A DNA stretch of 64,000 nucleotides, taken from assembly GCF_004210375.1 (NCBI RefSeq), contig NC_134833.1, positions 24,494,063-24,558,062 on the forward strand, written 5' to 3'. The position numbers were made by a program, and so were the translations under genes. Below, in pieces: positions 56,202 to 64,000 of this stretch (the stretch's first letter is position 1; every line of letters begins with the position of its first letter). The notes below the pieces were generated by a model. The model was not told the origin of the DNA. It was given only the letters and a program-made list of their open reading frames with translations, and did not search any database. Source of the DNA: Tachypleus tridentatus. Taxonomy: Eukaryota > Arthropoda > Merostomata > Xiphosura > Limulidae.

Positions 56202-57123
56202 ACTAATGCTCAAACAATTTTATTTTCAGTACAATGAACGTTTATTCCTAACTTAGACAATTGATCGTCAGTGTTCGTATATTTATCGTAAAGATTTTTC
56301 TGAGTTTATATAACGTTTCTTACTAGTAAACTGCGAAACTACGACTGAATATATATATATATGAACGTTTGGCAGTAATTTTAATTCGTTTAAAATATTA
56401 CAGGTTGTAGACATCAATAACAGTTTTACTTCTGTAATATACTGCTCAAGTCAGAAACGAAATATTTTCCGTTTCAAAATAGTATCTAACAATTTCTCTA
56501 ATCACAAATTTATGATAAAGTTTTGAATAATACAATTTAAAATATTTCAACAATCAGAGATAATTTCCTTATGCTAAACTTTAATTTGAAATGGAATATA
56601 TTTTTAACACTACATATACTATACTAAAGATTCTAAACTTTCTGTAGTTTTATAATGTCTTAAATTGTGACATTAAATGTTTCTAAAATGTTTGTACAGT
56701 TGATTTTTTATCTGAAGTTTTTTCAATAAGTTTAATTTATGCTGACTCTACTTACCAATACCACTTATCTTTTGACTTCCACAACACTGATGTGCAAGGG
56801 ATGAGATAACTTCGTGCATTTGTTGAAGATAATGTGAAGATAAAACTCAATCATAGTGAGGCTACACTCGTGTACGGAAGCACATTTGTGCTAGTATAGC
56901 AGTAAACTGACAGACAGCGATTTATAAGCCTAATGACGTGGTCTTATTCCGACACAACAATGATCTGTTTTCGAGAACGGCAAAAGTCGTATGTTATTTT
57001 TTACACGAATGAAAATATCAGATGAAACGTCTTATAAACTAATTAAATAATAAATTAAAATAAAAGATTTATGTGAGTTAACTTCTCGTAGCCCTACTCT
57101 GCTCATATTAACCAATATTTCAG

Positions 57124-57197
57124 AGTTCTTGTTCCGAAGAGACTTTTGCTTCTGGAATGAAAGGAAACAGGTGTTTACAAAAACAGGTTATTACAAG
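57124..57197 (+). CDS. Receptor guanylate cyclase exon: start of kinase-homology domain (right-arm copy, frameshifted)
   Basis: Counterpart of 29592-29666 with the same splice sites (tatttcag acceptor, gtaagg donor) but 74 nt, not 75. The run AAAGGGAAA of the left copy is AAAGGAAA here, shifting the frame before QVFTKTGYYK. As read, this copy could not be translated through. A consensus error in a homopolymer-rich spot is as likely as a real lesion. Confidence 0.9.
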
Positions 57198-57208
57198 GTA
57201 AGGTCGAA

Positions 57209-57410
57209 TTTATTTATTTATTTTTGAATTTCGCGCAAATCTACACGAGTGTAATTTGGTTAGCCGTCTCTAATTTAGCAGTGTAAGACTAGAGGGAAGG
57301 CAGCTAATCATCACCACAAAACCGCCAACTTTTTGGCTACTCTTTTACCAACTAAAAGTGGAATAGATCTAAACATTATAACACCCCCAGGGATGAAAGG
57401 GCGAGCATGC
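57209..57410 (-). repeat. SINE-A abutting the splice donor, mirror of 29379-29580
   Basis: SINE tail tatttatttatttttgaatt begins 11 nt after the exon's donor, as in the left arm. Confidence 0.88.
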
Positions 57411-57509
57411 ATGAAGAAAGATGTTTTTGGAATAGTACTCAATATTAAGCTGATTATGTGTGTTTATATGTATGTGATCTATTGAGAAATTACTTTTGTC
57501 AGTGTTTGT

Positions 57510-57787
57510 TTGTGTTTTTTAATTGCGCGCAAGGCTACACGAGGGCTATCAGCGCTGGCCGTTCCTAATTTTACAGTGTAAGACTAGAGGGAAGGCAGCT
57601 TCTCTAGTCATCACCATTCACCGCCAACTCTTGGACTACTCTTTTTTACCAACGAATAATGGGATTGATCGTCACATTATAATACTCCCACGCCTAAAAG
57701 AGCGAGCATGGTTGGTGCGACCGGGATTTGAACCCCCGACCCTCGTACTAGGAGTCGAGTGTCTTAACCACCTGACCACGCCGGGCT
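57510..57787 (-). repeat. SINE-A, mirror of 29003-29280
   Basis: Tail gtttttt aattgcgcgc, complete body, reverse B box gggatttgaaccc, head end accacgccgggc. Confidence 0.9.
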
Positions 57788-58087
57788 ATTTGTTAGCGTC
57801 TTTACTAATGTTTTAAACTTAACATTAAAGGTCCATCCTGGTTGTCATATCCACTACAATAAACTAAACCCTGAAAAACACCTCATAACCATCCCTTATC
57901 ATTCAAATATTTTTGGGTAAATGAAAAAATATGTTTTATTTCAGGAAATACCTTTTGAAGTTAGTTCTGTGAAAACTCGAACTGAAATCAGTACATTTCT
58001 ATTGTTGCTTCTTAAAAAATGTTTTATTTCAGGAAATCATGTTTCTTTTGTTATGTAATCATTGTAGCCATCAAACACTTTTGCTCC

Positions 58088-58319
58088 TTAATGTTTTAAC
58101 TATGGAGTTTTAACTCCGTTTAACTTCACCATATGGTAGTCTAAATTAATTTAGGCATGTGAATAATCATTCATAATAAGAGGTCAGATGGTATTGGTTT
58201 TGGTTAATGTTTTAACTATGGAGTTTTAACCCGTTTAACTCCACCATATAGTAGTCTAAATTAATTTAGGCATGTGAATAATCATTCATAATAAGAGGTC
58301 AGATGGTATTGGTTTTGGT
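58088..58319. repeat. 116-bp direct duplication (mirror)
   Basis: Two copies of aatgttttaactatggagtt through aagaggtcagatggtattgg. One T fewer in the second copy (ttttaacccg) than in the left arm. Confidence 0.9.
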
Positions 58320-58361
58320 TGGCTGATGCAAACCGTGTTATTAAGCCGTGAACAGTCCAGA

Positions 58362-58487
58362 GTTTTGTTTTTTGTTTGTAATTGAGCACAAAGCTACACA
58401 AAGGGCTGTCTTTGCTCTGCCCACCACGGGTTTCGAAACCTTGTTTTTAGCAGTATAAATACGCAAACATACTGCTGTATCACTGGC
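58362..58487 (-). repeat. SINE-C, mirror of 28300-28425
   Basis: ttttgtttgtaattgagcac, ctgcccaccacgggtttcga, catactgctgtatcactgg, followed by a G run. Confidence 0.85.
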
Positions 58488-58701
58488 GTGGGGGGGGGGC
58501 AGACCAGAGCAGAGGATAAGACCGAACAAAAGAATGAATTAGGCCTCTACGTCACAGATTTTCCTTTTAGTTCCACGTTTGGTGAAAAGGAAATCTTCAA
58601 CGCATGTGTACAACCGGAATTTTTTTTTTATGTTAAGAAATAGTTTTTTATGTTTTGTTACTATCTAACTCTTTGTGAAAATTCAAATAAAATCAATACA
58701 T

Positions 58702-58915
58702 TTCTATTAATGCCAGAAACAAACGTCCTCAGAACATCAACATTTTGCACTTATTTAATTAAACATTCGACGTTTCGCTTCGTGTTTTCTTCAGGAGCAT
58801 TCACTAAAGCATAAACCTCTCCTGAAGATGTATAGCGAAACATTGAGTGTCTAATTAAATAAATGTAAGATTTTTGATGTTCTAAAATGGTTTATTTCTA
58901 GTGTTAGTATAACTT
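58702..58915. mobile_element. Foldback/MITE-like element (mirror)
   Basis: Same imperfect arms around the cattcactaaagcataaac loop as 27870-28083. Confidence 0.75.
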
Positions 58916-59011
58916 TCATACACCAATGTGCACTACAGAAATTAACTAAACGCCTTCTATTGTTACTCAGTGAGAAACTGTTTTTATATTATCATTTTGT
59001 TTGTTTTTTAG

Positions 59012-59087
59012 GGTCATTGTCGCCATAAAACCTATTGTAAAGACACGGATCGAAATTAATAGACCACTATTGTTGGAGTTAAAACGG
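59012..59087 (+). CDS. Receptor guanylate cyclase exon: kinase-homology N-lobe (right-arm copy, frameshifted)
   Basis: Counterpart of 27696-27773. The splice sites remain (ttttttag acceptor, CGG|gtaagg donor), but the exon start reads GGTCATT where the left copy reads GGAGTCATT, a two-base loss that makes 76 nt and shifts the frame through VAIKPIVKT. This is the second coding lesion confined to the right copy. Confidence 0.9.
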
Positions 59088-60428
59088 GTAAGGTAATAAA
59101 ATATTATATTTATTTTAACAATTTGGCATTTTAAGTTACACAAGATGATTTAGTGAGTTTATTTGTTGAAAAACAGCGTCACGTCATATGATCTATCTGT
59201 CAGTTTTTATAAGGTTCCTCAATAAATGGAAAACGTTAGCCTAATATCTCGTATGTATTTATCTTTACTGAACCACTTATGAAACTGATTTATGTACGCA
59301 CAAAACCGTATTTTTCAGTATTTACATTAATTATTTTTTTGTGTTTGGGGATCAGGAACAAAATATGCCATACTTGAAACAAATGAAATAATTTCCATAT
59401 TTGTTTCTACAACGTGTAGCTCATAAGCTTAAATACGTTAACACCAAATAAACGAACAAACCATTTAACTACACACTATTCAGAAACTAGCTTTAGGTTT
59501 ATCTTTACCCTTATGCAGGTATTTAAAGGATGTCCCTTGTGTGTTTTTCGAGTTTGGTAAATAACATCATCTAAAAATAACAACTGCTTGGAAAAGCCAA
59601 GACATTGAAGATTTATTTATAGGTTGAAATTACGCCACCTATTGGATAGTTTATTTATTAAATGAATTTTTAAAAAAGTTATTTTCTCAATATTGAATTC
59701 AGTTACTGAATAAAAACTTTGCGATCCCTACAGTTATGGTAGTCATGTGATAAGTTTTGCACGTGGATTTGAAATGGGCGGAAACGCCTTAAGTATAGAA
59801 CAACTTATTTTCAGTTCACGGTCAAGAATGCAAAAGAAATATCGTACAATCCTAGATATAATGATTTATAAATGTATTTTTTTATTTTACACAATCAAAC
59901 AAACTATTGAACTGTAATGATTTCACACGTGTTTTTTACTATTATGGTACTTATCTTCAGTTCACACATATTAAAGACACCTTTCAATCATTATCACTAT
60001 TGAAATTCTCACAGAAACTAGCAAGCGGTTTTATAAAACAACTTATTAAGTAATTATGTGTTGTTTGTCAAGTTTCATTATTTCTCAAAAAGTTCAGCTT
60101 GTGGAAAATGATCTTTTTACATTTATGTTTAACAGTGTTGGTTTCCAGTGGCTCACTACCAATCTGACAGTATAGTTGTAACTTACTTGTCTCAGGCAGG
60201 TTACGTGACCTGATTCTGTGTAAAATGAGGCATTTTGTTGGGGTGATAGAGTTTCTGTAATATGTAAAACGAAACTGATATTACCAATCATTGTTTTCTT
60301 ACTATGCAGACAAAGTTGGCATTTGTACATAGGTAAATATATATGAAATATAAAAAAAATATGATAGTTTTATTGCACAATAAATCTAAAGTTAGAAAAC
60401 GTGTGTGGCTACAGCTAAGAATGACTTG

Positions 60429-60641
60429 TGATCATAGGCTTAGTGTTCTACATGGTAACAAACTCTGTTGATAATTACTTATAAGACTAGGCTTAGTGTT
60501 CTACATTGTAACAAACTCTGTTGATAATTACTTATAAGATTAGGCTAAGTGTTCTACATTGTAACAAACTCTGTTGATAATTACTTATAACATTAGGCTT
60601 AGTGTTCTATATGGTAACAAACACTGTTGATAATTACTTAC
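60429..60641. repeat. 53-bp tandem repeat, 4 copies (mirror)
   Basis: Unit taggcttagtgttctacatt, gtaacaaactctgttgataa, ttacttataagat. Same copy number as the left arm. Confidence 0.88.
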
Positions 60642-60843
60642 AAGATAATACCTTTCATGAGCAATGAATTTTATGCTAACTTTCTTCACTTGAAGCGGTT
60701 TGAATTTATATTATAAGGTCCACCTCGAAATACAGGTTTATTGTATTCCAAGTGCTAATGAACTAATGAAGTTGTGCTGATTCACACATCGCTGAACTAA
60801 ATATCAGAAAATTTGAGTTTTCACTTGTACTTTATTGACTCTG

Positions 60844-61119
60844 AGGCCCCGGCATGGCCAGGTGGGTTAAGGCGTTCGACTCGTCATCTGAGGGTCGCAG
60901 GTTCGAATCTCCATCCCACCAAACATGCTCGCCCATTCAGCCGTGGGGGCGTTATAATGTTACTGTCAATCCCAATATTCGTTAGTAAAAGAGTAGTCAA
61001 GAGTTGGCGGTGGGTGGTGATGACTAGCTGCCTTCCCTCTTGTCTTACACTACTAAATTAGGGACGGCTAACGCAGATAGCCCTCGTGTAGCTTTGCGCG
61101 AAATTCAAAAAACTAACAA
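60844..61119 (+). repeat. SINE-A, mirror of 25665-25940
   Basis: Head ggccccggcatggccaggtg, B box aggttcgaatctcc, tail gcgcgaaattcaaaaaac. Lacks one C in agtagtcaagag relative to the usual agtagcccaagag. Confidence 0.88.
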
Positions 61120-61167
61120 ACAAATCATTTATTCTGACACTGTTTAGCTCTTTCTGTGTATAAGATT

Positions 61168-61401
61168 GGTTTGTTTTGAATTTCGTTCAAACCTACATGA
61201 GAGCTATTTGCCGTCCTGAATTTAGCATAAGACTAGAGGGACTGCAACTAGTCATCGCAACTCACTATCAACTATTAGGCTATTCTTTTACCAACGAATA
61301 GCGAGATTGACCTTCACATTATAACGCTCCCATGTTTGGTGAGATGGGGTTTCAATTTCGCGACCCCAGGTTGCGCGTCAAGCGTCCTAACCACCAAGCT
61401 C
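61168..61401 (-). repeat. SINE-A, mirror of 25383-25614
   Basis: Tail gtttgttttgaatttcgttc, shortened body, head end ccaccaagctcagtg. Confidence 0.8.
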
Positions 61402-62053
61402 AGTGCATAAAGTATCGTTAAAGTGAACAAACAAATAAACAGTTTCCGATCATCGTATCTGAGAATATTTACTGCAGGTTTTGTTAATTGGAATTTGTCC
61501 CTAAGTTGTGTATTGTGTGGTATACGTTTTTTGAAACTTTAAGTGTTGCGTATTACAATTTGAAATGTCCTGAAAGTGAGTTAAATTGTGATTTGAATTC
61601 AAAAGTTAAATAAACGTCGATACGTTTCTAATTTATGATATTTGACAGATTAATATACACAATTTTCTTTACTAATACAAATATATTTTAACATGCAAAT
61701 AATGATACAATTTATTATAATTGTTATTACAAATATCTATTACCAATAATGATTTACATATAATTTTTTTTACAAATATATAAACAATATTAAATTTTCT
61801 TTCCGGTCTCGAAACTTGCTTGATATCTTGTCGAGCGAATTAATCTGGAGTTAACGCAGATACAATTCATTTAACAGTGAATAATAACTGTATTATTCTT
61901 TCTTCGCCGTTTACACGTAGAAGTTGTATAATGTCTTCGTAATAATATTAACGTCCGAAGTTAATCCACTGAAGTTAAACGATTTGTAGTGTAGTAAATT
62001 ACAGTTATAGCTTCCGAGGTCTATAGTATACAAACTGTAGCAAACCAACAATA

Positions 62054-63616
62054 CACTACTGGCCAAAATCTTAAGGCCAATGAACATAAAGAAAAAATAT
62101 GCATTTTGCGTTGTTAGACTTAACGACTTATTTGAGTGGAGCTTCGAAAGATGAAAATAAGAATAAGGGAAAGTAAAAAAAAACAAACCATTTTTAGCAT
62201 TTACTAGCAAAAATGTGAACACTATGAAATTAACCTAAATACTAACTTGTCGAAAGTTCAAGACCATACAAAAAAGAAGTCCTAAACAGGGTAGAAAATG
62301 CCCAACAAGAGGTCTCAGTAGTGAGTTGCACGGCCGTCATTCAAACATTTGCTTTGGCATGGTCAATATAAGTGTTTGCAGAAGGCTGGCTGAAATGTTA
62401 TTCCAAGTGGTGAAGATGACTGCACGAAGATCATGCAGTGTTTGGAATTGACGTCCATTTCTATAGACTTCCCTTGCCATCCACCCCAAACATTTTCAAT
62501 GAGGTTCAGTCCGGGCGAACACGCTGGATAGTCCAGGTTATTCGCCATGAAAAAGTCCTTTCTCCTGCGGGCATTGTAGATTGCAGCGTTGTCCTGCTGA
62601 AAGATCCAGTCATTTCCACACAAGCGAGAGCCTTCACTTGAAAAGGATGCTTTTTCCAACATGCCAATGTAGACAGCTGCTGTTAGATGCCCCTGTATAA
62701 CCTGAAGCTCCATTGTTCCATGGAAGGAGAAAGCATCCCAGATCATAATGGAACCTCCTCCACTGTGTCGTGTAGAAAATGTCTCCGGTGGGATATCCTT
62801 ATCCTGCCAATAACGTTGGAAGCCATCTGGACCATCCAGGTTAATTCTATTCTCATCAGAGAAGAAAACCTTCTCTCACTTTTCTTTGTCCCATGTTTGG
62901 TGCTTTTCAGAAACTTTTAATCTAGCTGTTTCGTGATGTGGAAGGATGCGTGGCCTTTGAAGACGTTTACGGTTTTTAAAGCCTTTCTCTCGTAGATGCT
63001 GTCTTATTGTTCTTAAGCTGCATTCTGCGTCTGTAATGGCCTTAATCTGATTCGACGATCGGCTGGTGTCTTGCCGGACAACCCGTCGAATCCTCCTGCT
63101 CAACGCCGGCGAAATTTTCTTGGGCCAATCACTTGAAATTTTTGTTCCGTATCCATCAGAGTTTTTTAAGAAATTTGCAACAGCAGTTTTACTACGCCCA
63201 ATCTCACCAGCAATGACACGTTGAGAGAGACCTTGCTTTTGCAGCTCAACAGTTCTGCCACGTTCAAACTCTGCAACTTTTAGTTTTGCCATGTTTTACC
63301 CAACATAACACAGTAGATGTCAGTAGGAGATGTTGACAACGCTAATGCTTTCACACAAATGAGTAAATTTCGTTTCGTGTTTACCGATTAACTCTTTGTT
63401 TCAATATGGTCTCAAACTTTTGACCAGCTGGCATTTAGGCTAATTTCATAGTGTTCACATTTTCCCTATTAAATGCTAAAAATGTTTTTATTTTTATTTT
63501 CTCTTTTCTTATTTTCATCTTTCGAAGCTTTAATCAAATCAGTGGTTGAGTCTAGCAACGCAAAATGCATATTTTTTCTTTATGTTCATTGGTCTTAAGA
63601 TTTTGGCCAATCAGTG
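62054..63616 (-). mobile_element. Tc1-like transposon, mirror copy
   Basis: Ends cactactggccaaaatctta and (reverse) cactgattggccaaaatctt with the same long imperfect inverted repeats; TA on the 62052-62053 side only, as in the left arm. Confidence 0.88.
62337..63292 (-). pseudogene. Tc1-like transposase pseudogene (right-arm copy)
   Basis: Here the first 138 codons are open (MAKLKVAEFERGRTVELQ through the two helix-turn-helix blocks), because the A run that is five long in the left copy is four long here. The same TGA follows DKEK. After it the catalytic blocks [28 protein letters not shown] and LIENVWG are present, then the same WGGW frameshift. The shared TGA and WGGW lesions predate the duplication or are common to both alleles; the other differences are arm-specific. 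Confidence 0.88.
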
Positions 63617-64000
63617 CACATACTGTTTCTTGGCGCGTTACGTTAGTTATCTTCTATAAGCGTGAGGCGATGCTCTAGAAATTATATGATTGCACAACAA
63701 TACTGGCAATCAGTAGTATTTATATACACACGTAGTTCTTTGTTGATTCTTAGACTCGAGAAACTTCTACAACTTTAGTTAATTGGCGGGAAATTCGAAA
63801 TATATATTTAAAAGTAAAACAGCTATATGCATTTTAGATATATGTTTAACTAAAACAAACCTCAATATTAAAATGAATATATAATAGTGAAGCCGTCACA
63901 AAAGTAACTTAGAATTTAAATTTTATTTTCTTCATACTTACCAAATAACTGATATAATGAAACGAACTTTTCTCAATATTTAATATATTTCCATATCTCA

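Larger units (their letters stand above)
46183..57123 (+). other. Right-arm large intron (10.9 kb)
   Basis: Mirror of 29667-40593 with the same four arrays, hAT element, MITE and SINEs. 46382-46832, 48136-48443, 49066-49500, 49920-50640 and 56206-57123 show nothing recognised. Confidence 0.7.
57198..59011 (+). other. Right-arm intron within kinase-homology domain (1.8 kb)
   Basis: Mirror of 27774-29591 with the same two SINE-A, one SINE-C, 116-bp duplication and foldback element. No additional content. Confidence 0.7.
43762..64000. repeat. Right arm of the giant inverted repeat (20.2 kb)
   Basis: Reverse complement of 43005 down to 22783. Differences seen are mostly single-base indels in homopolymers (for example A4/A5, T4/T5, G2/G3 runs) with scattered substitutions. 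The arm runs off the window end. Confidence 0.97.
59088..64000 (+). other. Right-arm intron to window edge
   Basis: Mirror of 22783-27695 with the 53-bp array, two SINE-A and the Tc1-like element. 59088-60428, 61402-62053 and 63617-64000 show nothing recognised. The next exon is predicted about 140 bp beyond the edge. Confidence 0.7.

Overview
This is AT-rich, intron-dominated animal nuclear DNA, crowded with tRNA-derived SINEs, DNA transposons and minisatellites. The long SINE (about 270 bp, called SINE-A here) has a tRNA-like head followed by a body ending in a gcgcgaaattcaaa-type tail. From memory it resembles repeats of horseshoe crab genomes, so a chelicerate such as Limulus or Tachypleus is my best guess, not a verified one. 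No complete gene, genuine tRNA or rRNA gene, CRISPR array or bacterial-type operon was found.

The one host gene is a receptor guanylate cyclase of the natriuretic-peptide-receptor (GC-A/GC-B) type. It lies on the minus strand from the central gap to beyond the left edge. Eleven exons were placed by splice sites and reading phase, in transcription order: transmembrane (41482-41566), juxtamembrane (40594-40720), eight exons covering the pseudokinase (kinase-homology) domain and the dimerization helix (29592-29666, 27696-27773, 22540-22644, 21454-21525, 17911-18076, 16216-16371, 12676-12844, 8949-9098), and the first cyclase-catalytic exon (369-493). Splice phases agree at all junctions. The frame is open throughout except for one extra C near the end of the cyclase exon. 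The extracellular ligand-binding exons and the rest of the cyclase domain are outside the window or in the gap.

The dominant structural feature is a giant inverted repeat. Positions 22783-43005 reappear in reverse complement at 43762-64000, across a run of exactly 500 N (43006-43505). The right arm therefore carries a second, plus-strand set of the same exons (43506-43599, 45207-45291, 46056-46182, 57124-57197, 59012-59087), including one extracellular exon that the left contig lacks. Every transposon, SINE and minisatellite in the arm is mirrored. The arms differ mainly by 1-2 bp indels, two of which break exons in the right copy. A false inverted join of two versions of one locus is the most economical reading; a real recent palindromic duplication is the alternative.

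The introns hold three SINE families: SINE-A; SINE-B (about 100 bp, CA-rich tail); and SINE-C (about 120 bp). Other elements are a Tc1-like element with a dead transposase, an internally deleted mariner, a decayed mariner fragment, a hAT element with a perfect 8-bp target duplication and a nested pogo-type MITE, a 191-bp MITE carrying a SINE, a foldback element, and at least ten tandem arrays. One 58-bp array is made of copies of an exon's own 3' end plus its splice donor. I did not find a convincing new biological system. The items most worth attention are the palindrome, the splice-donor minisatellite and the nested insertions.
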